Of a stretch of DNA of 64,000 nucleotides, positions 1 through 11,010 are shown in pieces. The position numbers were made by a program, and so were the translations under genes. Origin of the DNA: Macrothele yani. Lineage: Eukaryota; Arthropoda; Arachnida; Araneae; Macrothelidae. Where the stretch lies: the NCBI GenBank assembly GCA_039090855.1, contig CM077005.1:18019921-18083920 (forward strand), given 5' to 3'. Under the pieces are notes generated by a model that was not told the origin of the DNA, did not search any database, and was given only the letters and a program-made list of their open reading frames with translations. How positions within the stretch are numbered: position 1 is the first letter of the stretch; each line of letters starts with the position of its first letter.

Positions 1-276
1 TTAAATCTGTTTGTTTTTGTGGTGTAGTCAGCATAAAGATTCTCCAAGCTTTCGCACTTCACTGGGAGGCTTTTTCAAGGGAATGGTAGACATAAAAATG
101 CAGTCAGAAGGACTGTAAGAAATCGTATAGTGTCAGCAATAACAAAATCACCTAGTACGATGATGAGATACGCAGGATCCACCACATATATCCCAGGCTT
201 TACATATTGGTTAAAGAATTTATTACACAAATACAACATATAAATAGCAGTGAAGCTCCGACCCCGTTAGCACATA

Positions 277-1428
277 CACTGAAGAGCAATTGAATTAGAG
301 TTACCTGTCTCGTAACGTGTAGCACCACCTTTCGCCCTGATGACGGCGGCGATTCGTCTCGCCATGGACTCGACAAGACACCGGAAGCGTTGGGAAGCCA
401 TACGTATCCACGACCCCTGAACAAGCTCCAACAGTTCACGAAGATTTGATGGAGGGTGTCAGAACATCTCTCTCGATGGCATCCCGGATGTCCTCGATGG
501 GATTGAGGTCAGGTGACCTAGCCGGCCAAGGAAGCGAGGTCACGTCGGTGGAGTGTTCATCCAACTATTCGGATACAATTCGGAAGTGATGGCACGGTGC
601 ATTGTCTTGTTGCAAGATGAGGTCCCCAGTGGGATGTTGAAGACTCACAAACGGGAGCAAATGGTCGTCCAGGATATCCCGGTAACGTTGACCTCTTACA
701 CGTACCAGGAGTCCCATTTCGGTCCACGTAAACAGTCCGCAGACGAGAATACCATCCCCATCAGCTTGAAGAGTACCCTGCTGGCAAAAAGGATCCATCG
801 CTTCATGTGGTTTGCGCAGTAATGTACCAACGTGAATCTCGACTCATCAGTCCAGGCAACATTTTTCCACATGTCTAGGGTCCAGTGGCGATGTTCCCGC
901 GCCCATGCTAATCTTTGCACCCTGTGATGTGCGGTCAGCAGCGGTACCCTTGTGGGACGATGGCTTCTGTACCCCATAGCGAGAAGATGGTTCTGGATGG
1001 TGTGGCTGCTTACACGTTTTTGTGCACCAGCGTTAAATTGCCGAGTGATTTCTTACACTGTGACCCGTCTATCCGCTGTTACAATGCGAGCTAGCCGACG
1101 ATGACCCCGCTCATTCACACGCTGTTGTCCACGGCAGTTGGCCCTTGCAGGGATGGTTTTACTGTATTCAATGTACTCACGGTACACCCGTGACACAGTG
1201 GCTAGTGAAAATCCCAGTTCCTGTACGACTTCCGAGATGGAGGGACCGATCAAATGCACTTAGATCCTTCGTCTTACCCATACTGCGTCCGACTCTTACT
1301 GATTCCCGGCGCATCACTCCTTATATTGTTGGATCGCTGCATACGTCATGTCGTTTCCGTTTACAGGGCCGCCCACAGCGCCACATTTGCATAACGCCAG
1401 CTGTCTCTAATTCAATTGCTTTTCAGTG
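277..1428 (-). mobile_element. Tc1/mariner element (DD36E type), inactive
   Basis: Terminal inverted repeats begin CACTGAAGAGCAATTGAATT at the left and CACTGAAAAGCAATTGAATT at the right, flanked by TA on both sides (275-276 and 1429-1430), the normal Tc1/mariner target. The body of 1152 bp carries one degenerate minus-strand transposase. It lies inside the Penelope-like remnant and so is younger than it. Confidence 0.88.
330..1283 (-). pseudogene. Tc1-type transposase, degenerate
   Basis: Minus strand. The likely start is the ATG at about 1281 (MGKTKDLSAFD). The helix-turn-helix segment (ISEVVQELGFSLATVSRVYR) is at 1160-1250. The first catalytic Asp is in WTDESRF near 850. The second is in QQDNAPCH near 610. 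The Glu is in SPDLNPIE near 505. I count 36 residues between the second Asp and the Glu, two more than classic Tc1 (DD34E), which fits the DD36E group. The fragments lie in different frames, so at least two frameshifts break the gene, one before the helix-turn-helix and others around the catalytic block. It is not functional. Confidence 0.8.
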
Positions 1429-1430
1429 TA

Positions 1431-1804
1431 TAATATCAGGGTGCAGGGAAACACAGTGTGAGAAAGAAAAGGCAGAAGTGTACGCTATACCGTTGGTATA
1501 TCCTGACCACACGGAAAAGATATATATCGGAATGACAAAGCGATCCTTGGACACTAGATGTAAAGATATAAAGAAAGACATGCAGAATACAGCCCTCGCC
1601 AAAGAAGTGATGCATTGCTCGGCCGCTCCTGTATGGAATAATATTAGAATTGCCCCTTACACGAATTTTAAAGAGACTGCCATCAGGGAAACAGTGGAAA
1701 TCCTATCCAGCAAACTGGCATGTAATGATATAGTCTCTACTGAACTACCAATGATTTGGCATACGTTATTAAAAGAGGAAAACATTTCACGGCGCACCGT
1801 ATAA
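1431..1804 (+). pseudogene. GIY-YIG endonuclease domain of a Penelope-like element (fragment)
   Basis: The frame is open to a stop at about 1804. It contains VYAIPLVYPDHTEKIYIGMT, followed by KRSLDTR, TALAKEVMH and TAIRETVEI. This matches the order of a GIY-YIG nuclease: the Y-x-I-P strand, the YIG strand, then the catalytic Arg helix and a Glu helix. In Penelope-like elements this domain lies C-terminal to the reverse transcriptase and nicks target DNA. Here only the C-terminal third survives. An open frame continues upstream into the Tc1 insertion, but that part is not endonuclease. After the stop come the 3' untranslated region and the terminal repeat. It cannot function alone. Confidence 0.75.
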
Positions 1805-2010
1805 TAGCGTGATAAAAATTCATGTAATATGCTCGTGATGTCACCCACGTGATTTTCAAAAATCATCTTCGTTCTTTACGTGTTCCAAATCCTTGCATGC
1901 CTACCATTGCCTTGAAAATGTCTCCCAGTGGAGTGCGAAAGCTTGGCGAATCTTTATGTTGTCTATACCACAAAAATAAACGGATTTAATACGTTATATG
2001 CGTTTCATTA

Positions 2011-2770
2011 TTATTCATCTATATTCCTCTGTTACACTCAGAGAAATTTGATGTTTTATTACACATGGAGAAATTAAGTTCCATTTAGGTAGTATGCATC
2101 GAAATATGCTGTTCCGTTTGCACTATGAAGCACTTTCGCTTCAAATTCATAAAATATCGCGAACAATTCAGATGCATTCTCGTATTATACTCCGAAAGAT
2201 TTGTTCCTCTCACACGTTATACTAAAAAAATTCTATTTCATGCAACATATAACTGCAAACATTTTACTCAGAATTGTAAGTTGTGTTCTACCCATACACT
2301 GAGCTCCACACATTAAACCCTTAAAATTCAATTCCACCAGCAAATTCCATTTTAATCATTACACTAGTCCGTAACCGTGCCATGGACGGTTGAAAAAGCT
2401 GTGACTGAATTTTTTTCTTGTCATATAACACGAATCGTACTAAAATACATAACTATAATAAACAGTTGAATTATTAATGGGCAAAATAAAAGATAGGTGA
2501 CCAACAACAAAATTTTCGTAATATTCCCATTAATTTTTAATTTTTCCAACTACTCGAATACGAATTTACCGATGATGTTCCTCATTAATATATAAACATG
2601 TGCTTACCCGTTGTTGACGGGCTTGCATTGGAGTATTGAGGCATTGTTTCAGTGACCCAAAACGATATCGTGTATACATAAGTACATAGTGGGGGTAAAA
2701 ATGTGTTTCATTTTGCCAGTTTGGTTTTAACAATTTTTGTTGGTATCATTATATCATCTATACTGATATA
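2011..2770. other. AT-rich non-coding spacer
   Basis: I see no transposon terminus, tRNA-like box or convincing coding frame here. Short open frames are AT-rich and look random. It may be the old insertion site that carried the Penelope-like element. Confidence 0.4.
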
Positions 2771-3987
2771 CACTCTCTACCAACAAGTAATTGGACACCT
2801 GTGATAGCAAAGAAAAACGAAGTTCATTCACCTTCAATAGTTGGTGGAGCCTCCACGAGCGGCGATTACAGCTGCGACCCTCCGGGGCATACTCTCAACC
2901 AGGCGTTGTACGACGGATAGCGGTATTTTCTTCCACTCGGCTTGGAGAAGACAGGTCAGTCCCTTCACTGATTTCGGACGGTGGGGGCACCCGTTAAGTC
3001 GACGCTCCAACTCGTCCCAGAGGTGCTCGATAGGGTAAGGTCTGGGCTTTGCGCAGGCCAGTCCATTCGATTAACCCCATTGTCACCATACCAAGCCATG
3101 GTGGACCTCGCAGCATGACAGATGGCATTGTCATCCTGAAAGTAACATGGGTCCACCCCGTAAAACTGCCACAACGTAGGAAGCGCATGGTCATCCAAAA
3201 TGGTGCACTAGGTCTCGGCGTTGAGTCTACCAGGAATTGTGACCAAGGGTCCCGTGCTATACCAGGAGAAACACCCCCATAGAGTAATTCCACCGCCGCC
3301 GAACTTCACAGTTGGCACAATACGTTCCTGCAGGAGGCGTTCTCAAGGCAGACGCCAAACCCAGACCCTGCCATCCGAACGGTAGAGGGTGAACCTTGAT
3401 TCGTAGCTCCAGAGAACTTGTTTCCACTGTTCAACGGTCTACTGTCGACGTTTTTGAACCACGTTAGCCGAGCAGCGCTATTGGACTTGGTGATCAAAGG
3501 CTTGTGGGAAGCAGCACGTCCATGATAACCGAGCAGATGGGCTTCCTTACGAATGGTATTCATCGAAAGAACACTCCCGGATGCCTGTTGAAACTCGTCG
3601 CGGATGCGGCCCATCGATTTGGTGCGGTTCTAACGAATTTCTCTGGCCAGCACCGGTCGGACTCTAACTCCCAGTTTTGTGGATCTGCCTGGTCGGGGCA
3701 CATTCCGACAGTCACCTCTCATCTTCCACTTGCCAATCACATAGACCACTGTCGATTTTGGGTACTTCAACTCGCTTTATATATCACGTATGGATCGACC
3801 ATTTCTGTGTTACCCGACGATCACACCTTTCTCGAAATCAGAGAGCTCCGAACTGCGTGGCATCTTGCATGCGACTGGTTGCGTTGTTGTTTCCCACACG
3901 ATATTTAACGGCGGCGGCAGTGATGTGTATCAGGACCGCAGATATCGTCGATTGCAGGGGTGTCCAATTACTTGTTGGTAGATAGTG
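2771..3987 (-). mobile_element. Tc1/mariner element (DD34E), inactive
   Basis: Terminal inverted repeats CACTCTCTACCAACAAGTAA (left) and CACTATCTACCAACAAGTAA (right, read on the minus strand) continue with TTGGACACC. TA flanks are at 2769-2770 and 3988-3989. Length is 1217 bp. A truncated sister copy is at 10721-11010. Confidence 0.9.
2990..3880 (-). pseudogene. Tc1-type transposase, degenerate
   Basis: Minus strand. It starts with MPRSSELSDFEKGVIVG near 3880, the usual Tc1 helix-turn-helix opening. Stops soon follow, and the frame reopens at 3614 (GRIRDEFQQASGSVLSMNTI, second helix-turn-helix region). The second Asp lies in QDDNAICHAARS near 3145, and WPAQSPDL follows near 3065. A one-base deletion just after SPDL puts the expected NPIE out of frame; the sister copy at 10.99 kb keeps that base. 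Allowing for the shift, the spacing is 34 residues (DD34E). The gene has several stops and at least two frameshifts. Confidence 0.78.
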
Positions 3988-6257
3988 TATAAAGAGAGAT
4001 ATTTTGTGTGTGTGTGTTTGAGGTAATATCGAAAACTACTGAACCGATTTAGATAATTCTTTCGCCATTTGAAAGCCTATTTCTTTCCGGTGGGCATAAG
4101 CTATTCTTTTTATTTTTTATTTTTGTTATTTTTTTTTTGGCTGTACTACCAAATCAGATCACTTTCAAGTAGTTCCCGATTTCCCGTATATCGTTCCGCT
4201 TTGTTTACATACAACCTGATCACACATAACGCGAAAGAAAGTAGTTCACGATAATATACGGAATTTTTTTACTAATTTCGAAAACTACTGAACCGACTCG
4301 GATAGTTACAACTACGTAGTTGATAGCGGAGGGTTTTTAGTTCCATGTCCGACCACCGCCGAAAGGCAAATGGCATTGCAAGTACTGAAGCGAAAAAAAA
4401 AACAGAATAACAAACGGCGGATTGTACAAAGAAACTGCCATGGTAGCATAAAAAGAATTACTTATGGCAATAAAAATTAGCGATGACAAATCTGTCGTTC
4501 AGTAGCTTTAATTTAAAAAAAAATCATGAAAATCGCTCCAGTGGGCGGTGGCGGATTGTAGAAAGAAACGGCCTTGTGTTTTAAATATATACATTTTTTG
4601 TGCAGTATTTCAGTCTCATCCACACATTCAGTTCCATAGATTATAACAGAAGTAGCTTCCTTTACTCAACATTAAACATAGAAAAATTCAGTTCTACACA
4701 TAAAATCCTGGCAAATTACCATATTTTTCGGCTTATAAGTCGAATAAGTAAAATTTATCAATTTCTTGTTCTTCATTCACGGAGTTCCGAAATTTTATAA
4801 CTATATTTTTGAGATTTTAGTAAACAGTAGCCTATAGCCCATCTCAGGACGGTTGTTTTTAAGCTTTAAATAAATGTTAATATATAAGGGATGTTTCTCG
4901 TACTAAGAAGGCATGAAATTTTTAACCGAAGCAGATTGAAAACAAATCAAATAGACGCCGGCTTTTTGTAAGGGAATATTGTAAAAACTTCACTGTAAAA
5001 AATAAGTGGTGTGAATTCACGGAAAATTTCTGAAAATAACGCGCAACAAAGTTGCCGGCAGGTATCCGTCTTTCTCAGAAATTTCCGATTTTTAAAAGTG
5101 CGAAATTTCCGATTTTTAAAGAGTTCTAGGAAAGCTCAACCACTCTTGAGAGCAAGCATGGGGCTTTGTGCTTTTAAGGATAGCATGGAATTCTGAAGAA
5201 GTTCTACAATAGGACTCAAAGTTTGACCTGGAGTTCGAGTTGTAAAGAAGTTCATCTCTCTCTCTCTCTCTCTGCAGCTGAGAAATATATTGGGGATCTA
5301 TGATGTTATAGCCTTCAGTCCCGGAGACGCTAGCTGTAGTTTAAAGGAATATTAGAACCCTGAGTATTTATAAATAACTTGGAGTTCTGAAGAAACTCAA
5401 GAAAAATTCGCGTTTCATGCATTTGAGGATAGCTTGTGGTTTCGAAGAAGCTGCGCCTTCATAAAGGGAAACCTGGAGTTCCATGCATTTATTAACACAT
5501 CTCATTAAACAAATTTTACATTTTCCCCGCTTATCACTGAATTTTATATATCTATCAATGACGGCAATTTCAGAATTTGTAATGTTTAATCTATGGTTTA
5601 TTTCTGCTGAAATATCCTACTCTGCTCTCAAATTTGTTGCGAAAAATCCCACTGTATTTAATTCTATGCCTACAATTGGCTTTCGTTTCTTTTAAGTGTC
5701 ATCCACCTTTTTTATAATTCGTACGTCATTTATGAACACACTGAAAGATACTTTTTACCCTTTTGTGAATTAATCGTCTGTCACTCTACTATGTTGCAAA
5801 AACGTTAAATATAAAGTTCTGTCGGGATATTAATGGATTTTGTTCAGGAAAAACGCCCAAAGTCTTTTTTTTTTTTTTTTTTTTTTTGCTTCCTTACAAC
5901 AGGATTAACTGTTAGCAGTGCGGATCCGTTTCCGCCCAAACTTGCGCAGGTTCCACCTACTACGAGTGGTCCATTAATGTGGTATTCTTACTTTGGCTAC
6001 TTGCACAAAAATCGAATAATAACGCTGAACTGAATTAATTAATCATATTTCAACCACTGCCACCAAACTGTAGGGTATTGTCCGTGATGTAGTTCTAATT
6101 AAAAAGTGCCTTAGGGGTGAACTGATTACGAAAAAACGCCTTGGGAACAAGACTGAAAGTTTTTAAAAGCATTGTGAATTTTGATTTGCTATTTTTATTG
6201 TTCAGAATATTTCATAAAATTTTTATTACTAATTATTTTTATTTAAATCGCAATTTT
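3988..6257. other. AT-rich non-coding region with degenerate short repeats
   Basis: The phrase GAAAACTACTGAACCGA occurs at about 4031 and again at about 4279, a direct repeat followed by related sequence. Between 5100 and 5480 there is a loose tandem repeat built on GGATAGC...GAAGAAG...CCTGGAGTTC. A CT microsatellite is at 5250-5272 and a T-run at about 5863-5887. I see no transposase, SINE head or credible gene. Confidence 0.45.
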
Positions 6258-6267
6258 TAATAAATGA

Positions 6268-7758
6268 AAAATCATCATCATCATCATTGTCAACCATTAT
6301 CAATCCACTGCTGGACGAAAGTCTCCCCAAGTTCCCTCCACAACGGTCTGTCTTGTGCCAGTCTCCTCCATGTCACTCCCGCATACTTTCGAATTTCATC
6401 CACCCATCTCCCATGTGGTCTTCTTCTGGGTCTTTTCCTGTCCCTTGGAATCCAATCTAAAATTTCGGCTGTCCATCGATGGTCTGTCCTTCTGGCAGTA
6501 TGTCCAGCCCATTGCCATTTCAGGGATTTAACTCTGATTATGATGTCTTCCACTCTTGTCATTTTTCGGATCCACGAGTTCCTCTTCTTATCTCTCCTGG
6601 TTACACCAAGCATGCACCTCTCCATGCTGTTTTGAGTTGTCTGCAGCCTTTGTATGTCTCTTTTAGTTAAGGTCCACGTCTCTGCACCATACGTAAGCAC
6701 TGGAAGGATGCATTGATCAAACACTTTTCTTTTAAGACATAATGGCATATTGCTCTTAAAAATTATGCTGTTTCTTCCAAAAGCTCTCCAGGCAAGTTTT
6801 GTACGCCGATTAATTCCTTCATCAATGTGACCTTCACTTGATATCTGCTGTCCAAGATTGATATCTGCTGTCCAAGAGTACGTGTCTGTTATCTCCAGCT
6901 TTTCTCCATCAATCGATAAATCTTCATTTCTTGTAAAAGCATTGAACATCACTTTTGTCTTCTGAAAGTTCATTTTTAATCCCACTTCTTTACTCTTGTC
7001 AGCAAGTTCCTGGATCATACTCTGCAGCTCTGATGGGGTAGTTGCAAAAATGACTACGTCATCAGCAAAACGAAGGTGGGTTAGATAATCTCCATTAATC
7101 TTTATCCCCTTGTTTTCCCAGCTCAGTGACTCAAAAACACCCTCCAATGTGGCATTAAAGAGCTTCGGAGATATGGTGTCACCTTGTCTCACTCCGTTTC
7201 CAATTTTTACGTGTGTTGTATTTTCAAACAGCCGAATCTTTGCACTTGCATTTTCATAGATGTTATTAATAATATTAATGTATGCATCTTCAATACCGCA
7301 GGATTTCAGAGCCATTGCAACTGCTGATGGTTTCACCGAATCAAAGGCTTTTTCATAATCGATAAAAGCCATGCACAATGGAAGTTCATATTCCCTCGCT
7401 CTTTCAATTAGTTCTCTCAGTACGTGGATATGATCTATTGTGCTGTAGCCACTCCTGAATCCAGCTTGTTCTCTCGGTTGAGCCATGTCCAGTGTCGCCT
7501 TCAAGCGGTGTGAAAGAACTTTAGTGAAGATTTTATAAACTACTGATAGGAGGCTGATAGGTCTGTAGTTTCCGAGATCCTCAATGTCACCTTTCTTATG
7601 TAGCAGGATCATTGTAGCGGTGTTCCAATCCTCAGGAATCTTTCCTTCATTAAGGCATCGAGTGAAAATTTGGGCGAGTACTGTTTCGATTTCTCCACTT
7701 GCTTCTTGTATGATGTCTACAGTAATTCCATCTTCTCCTGGAGCTTTTCCCCGCTTCA
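6268..7758 (-). mobile_element. RTE-type LINE, 5'-truncated copy 1
   Basis: The element reads on the minus strand and its 3' end is an (ATC)n tract at 6268-6285, typical of RTE retrotransposons. It aligns with the full-length copy at 48.3-51.5 kb up to CCGCTTCA at 7751-7758 and then stops, a 5' truncation inside the reverse transcriptase. A tandem duplication of about 24 bases at 6839-6886 is private to this copy. Confidence 0.88.
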
Positions 7759-7789
7759 AAATGTTTGTTAAATCACATCCGAAAAGCAT
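6290..7789 (-). pseudogene. RTE LINE reverse transcriptase, C-terminal part (open frame, 5'-truncated)
   Basis: A 499-codon open frame. Reverse transcriptase motifs appear in order: GNYRPISLLSVVYK near residue 75; AGFRSGYSTIDHI near 110; AFIDYEKAFDS (motif A) near 140; RQGDTISPKLFN (motif B) near 200; LRFADDVVIFA (motif C, catalytic FADD intact) near 240. The LINE C-terminal region follows, with YGAETW and DRPLWRELGETFVQQWID at the end. The endonuclease half is missing. The 24-base duplication inserts eight residues after EITDTY but keeps the frame, so the reading frame is open though the element is incomplete. The first about ten residues, beyond the truncation, are flanking sequence. Confidence 0.88.
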
Positions 7790-7948
7790 GGAGTGTTTTT
7801 TTCAAGTAACGCTGTCATTTCACATTATTACAAATGTTCAGTGTGATTATTACTTGATTCACACTGAATAGATGCAACTAATATAGACACATTGAATAAA
7901 TGTAAATAATATAAATATATATATTATACACTGTGACAAATAAGCTTG

Positions 7949-8500
7949 TTTACGCTTTCCAACCGTAGGTTGAAGAAGAACCATATGTGCTCCAGCTTTG
8001 TCCGTCTGTCTGCCCGTTCGCACGATAACTCGCGTAAAAATGGTTCGATTTCGACGAAATTTTAGTGTGTGGTAGGGGACAACGTGGGGACGAATCCTAT
8101 TGGAAATGGGCGAAATGGGGTCAAAGCGGGATCTATTCCATCGACCTTATGCATCATAACTTAAGTAAAAATGCTTCAACTGCGACAAAACTCTATATCA
8201 TGTTGTTCCGGAGGTATACTGAACCGTTTCTGTTGAATATCATCGAAATGGGGTCAAAGGTCAGGGCGCAGGAGCGAGATTTATTTGACAGCCATTATCC
8301 TCATAACTTGACTAAAAAGGCTTTTATTGCGATAAAACTTTAGTATGTTGTTTGGGAGGTATACTGAACCAATTCTGTTGAATATCATTGAAATGGGGTC
8401 AAAGGTCAAGGCGCAGGATCGAGATTTATTCTACAGTCATTATCCTCTTAAAGTGACTAAAAATGCTTCTATTACGACAAAACTTTCGTAATTCAATAGC
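7949..8500 (-). mobile_element. Helitron-like (HINE-type) non-autonomous repeat, copy 1
   Basis: It begins on the plus strand with TACGCTTTCCAACCGTAGGT. On the minus strand this is the 3' end, CAACCTACGGTTG hairpin then GAAAGCGTA. Inside are about three diverged copies of a roughly 145-bp unit containing GGGGTCAAAGGTCA. The far end is truncated. Other copies are at 17.87, 26.16, 35.29 and 36.59 kb. I infer a Helentron-derived element from the terminal hairpin, the subterminal inverted repeat ACGCTTTCCAAC and the internal tandem repeats. The alternative is an unclassified repeat. Confidence 0.6.
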
Positions 8501-8587
8501 ACGATAAAAAGCTGTCATTGCACAATAAAACGATGTAAGTCTAAAGGCGTTTAATAAAATCTAAAATATATACACACTAAAAAACGC

Positions 8588-8622
8588 TAGATCTTAGGCA
8601 TGTGCTACACATGCATTATCAG
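8588..8622 (-). ncRNA. Hammerhead-like hairpin (degraded)
   Basis: On the minus strand: CTGATAAT, a 7-bp stem GCATGTG/CACATGC, then CTAAGATC in place of CGAAAGATC. It is the partner of the better copy at 10658-10693. The core G after CTGAT is A and the GAAA is lost, so this copy should be inactive. Confidence 0.4.
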
Positions 8623-8658
8623 GCTATGTACTGATCAAGTTTGGTGCATGCAGGTATA

Positions 8659-9881
8659 CACTGAGTGGCCACTTTATTATGACCACCTGACAGTTTTAAG
8701 CAAATGAGCTATGGCTGCACGCTGTTGCCGTCAGAGAGCAAGGCTAGCATAAAAAGGGAAAGCTCAGTGCTTGCGACAGTAGTAGAAGTGATTTTTGGGT
8801 GACGAGACGGGTAAAAAATGTGATTTGACGGACTTTCAACGTGGGATGATTGTAGGAGCTCGGAGCCATGGAGCGAGTGTAACCGAAACCGCCGCATTCG
8901 TGAAATGTTCCAGAGCAGCTGTTGTTAAAGTGTTTAAAGACTGGACTGACAGCCAAAAAACTGGGTCTCTACGTGCAACGTGTGGTCGTCATCGACTAAT
9001 GACTGCTCGGGCGGAACGGAGAGTGTCCAGACTGGTGACAGACAACAGAAGAGCAACAGTGCAGCAAATTACAAACCATCTTAATCAAGGATCCCCTCAA
9101 ATGATCTATGCACGCACTGGTCGCCATATCCTGCATCGGATGGGATATGGCAGCCGAAGGCCTGTTCGAACACCTTTGCTTTCTGCAGTTAACAAGAGAA
9201 AACGTCTCCAGTTCGCACAGGAGCACAAGGATTGGACAGTCGATAGTTGGAAACAAATTATGTGGTCCGATGAATCACGTTTTCAGTTGCACCATGCCGA
9301 TGGCCGAGTGAGAATTTGGCGGAAACAGCACGAAATCATGAACCCCAAATGCATTGCTACAACCCTTCAAGCTGGTGGAGGCAACGTTATGGTTTGGTGA
9401 AGGTTTTCCTTGCATGCTTTGGGCCTTTAATTCCTGTTGATCAACGTCTGACTGGCACATAATATCTGAACATCGTTGCAGACCAAGTGCATCCTGTCAT
9501 GTGAATGGTTTATCCCAATGGTGATGGCTACTTTCAACAAGATAATGCGTCCTGCCATAGTGCTCGTATTGAACAGGATTGGTTTCAGAAACATGCCGGT
9601 GAGTTTACTTTGCTTAAGTGGCCCCCACAATCTCCAGATCTCAACCCCATTGAGAACTTGTGGGATGAAGTTGAACGAGCCATCAGACAGCTGGATTCAC
9701 AACCCTGCAATCTCACACTCCTGGAAAGTGATATTCATCAAGAAAGCATGGTCTAGATACCGCAAACCACCTATCAACATCTCGTGGAGTCCATGCCACG
9801 AAGAATCGACGCAGTATTAAAGGCAAAAGATGGCCCAACGAAGTACTGAGGTGGTGGTCATAATAAAGAGGCTACTCAGTG
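8659..9881 (+). mobile_element. Tc1/mariner element (DD36E type), inactive, inserted in the palindrome
   Basis: Terminal inverted repeats are CACTGAGTGGCCACTTTATT at the left and CACTGAGTAGCCTCTTTATT at the right, with TA duplicated at 8657-8658 and 9882-9883. Length is 1223 bp. Removing it restores the left arm of the surrounding palindrome to match the right arm, so the insertion point is exact. Confidence 0.93.
8795..9849 (+). pseudogene. Tc1-type transposase with nonsense and frameshift mutations
   Basis: The frame from 8795 runs 201 codons. It holds the helix-turn-helix (FQRGMIVGARSHGASVTETA, then SRAAVVKVFKDW), HTH-2 with RRVSRLVTDNRR, and the first catalytic Asp in WSDESRF near 9270. 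It stops at 9398-9400 (TGA after MVW). A one-base deletion near 9420 and two further stops follow. The catalytic block resumes at 9505 in another frame: FQQDNASCHSARIEQDW, then WPPQSPDLNPIENLW. I count 36 residues between Asp and Glu (DD36E). The original stop is probably the TGA at 9847. All catalytic residues remain readable, so this copy died fairly recently. Confidence 0.87.
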
Positions 9882-10657
9882 TATATACATATACATATCA
9901 GAAAATGTATGCGCATAGATCTGCGCAGGGTACAATAAATAAGCATGGGAAAAGGTATGTATATAATTTCAAACACTAAATTAAAACTGAATCTTTTGCC
10001 AAATGTTTCCAAGAAGAAGTTATAATAACTGGGGGTTTCATTATTGCAACATTGCTTACCATATGCGATAATAAACATACTTTCAGAAGGTAAACTAAGT
10101 CTTTAGGTATGGGTTCACAAGATAATAAATGCGTCGTTCCATAATGATATGAAAGAGCCTTCTTTCACCAAGCGGGCGAGGGCTGTAGCAGATGAACCAG
10201 TTCTTACAGAATACTTGTGCTCCTGGATTCGTAGCTTGTCGACTCGAATCTTACATCCGATCCACCCTTCGTAGCTTATCGACTCGAATCCAGGAGCACA
10301 AGTATTCTGTAAGAACTGGTTCATCTGCTACAGCCCTCGCCCGCCTAGTGAATGAAGACTCTTTCATACCACTATGCATTTATTATCTTGCGAAACCATA
10401 CCAAAAGACTTACTTTATTTTCTGAAAGTATGTTTATTACCGCATATGATAAGCAATGTTGCAATAATGAAACCCCAGTTATTATATCTTCTTCTTGGAA
10501 ACATTTGGCAAGAGATTCAGATTTAATTTAGTGTCTGAAATTATATACATACCTCTTTCCATGTTTATTTATTTTACCCCGCGCAGATCTATGCGCATAC
10601 ATTTTCTGATATATATGTATATATAAATACATGCGCCGAACTTGATCAGTACATAGC

Positions 10658-10693
10658 CTGATATGTGCATGTGTATATGTAACACATGCGAAA
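10658..10693 (+). ncRNA. Hammerhead-like hairpin
   Basis: CTGATATGT, stem GCATGTGT/ACACATGC with an AT-rich loop, then GAAAGATC. It has the order of a hammerhead core (CUGANGA, stem II, GAAA) but has extra bases before stem II, and I could not pair stems I and III by eye. Compare the unrelated stem with the same flanks at 34819-34847. Confidence 0.4.
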
Positions 10694-10720
10694 GATCTAG
10701 CGTTTTTTAGTGTGTATATA

Positions 10721-11010
10721 CACTATCTACCAACAAGTAATTGGACACCTGTGATACCACAGGAAAACGAAGTTTATTCACCTTCAATAGTTGGTGGAGC
10801 CTCCACGATCGGCGATTACAGCTGCGACCCTCCGGGGCATACTCTCACAGGCGTTGTACGACGGCTAGCGGTATTTTCTTCCACTCGGCTTGGAGTAGAC
10901 AGGTCAGTTCCTTCACCGATTTCGGACGGTGGGGGCACCCCTTAAGTCGACGCTCCAACTCGTCCCAGAGGTGCTCGATAGGGTTATGGTTCGGGCTCTG
11001 CGCAGGCCAG
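10721..11010 (-). mobile_element. Truncated Tc1 element (sister of 2771-3987)
   Basis: The left terminal inverted repeat CACTATCTACCAACAAGTAA sits after TA at 10719-10720. About 290 bp match the start of the 2771-3987 element, including the transposase C-terminus with SPNHNPIEHL near 10985 on the minus strand. The match ends abruptly at about 11010, where a miniature LTR element begins. Confidence 0.85.

Larger units (their letters stand above)
1..2010 (+). mobile_element. Penelope-like retroelement remnant, split by a Tc1 element
   Basis: Bases 1-95 are an inverted copy of bases about 1898-1990, so the fragment is bounded by inverted copies of its own 3' end, an arrangement known for Penelope-like elements. 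On the plus strand, 162-238 reads like the region just after the reverse transcriptase (TTYIPGFTYWLKNLLHKYNI), and 1431-1804 encodes a GIY-YIG endonuclease. A Tc1 element (277-1428) sits between them. The 3' end around 1965-1990 (AAATAAACGGATTTAATACG) recurs as an inverted pair near 31.56 kb, so it is a family terminus. The reverse transcriptase catalytic core is missing. Confidence is good for the class and moderate for the exact limits. Confidence 0.72.
8568..10718. mobile_element. Large palindromic repeat (Penelope-like terminal repeats head to head), interrupted by a Tc1
   Basis: The left arm (8568-8658 plus 9882-10250) and the right arm (10265-10718) are inverted copies of each other once the Tc1 at 8659-9881 is removed. 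The outer ends read ACACACTAAAAAACGCTAGA. The centre, near 10255, contains GACTCGAATC motifs on both sides. Both arms contain a hammerhead-like hairpin near the outer end. Head-to-head terminal repeats with hammerhead motifs are a Penelope-like trait, so I assign it there tentatively. No open frame of recognisable function lies in it. Confidence 0.6.

Noticed and set aside
5100..5480. Defined satellite array
   Set aside because: Only a few loose, unequal repeats; too degenerate to give a unit length.
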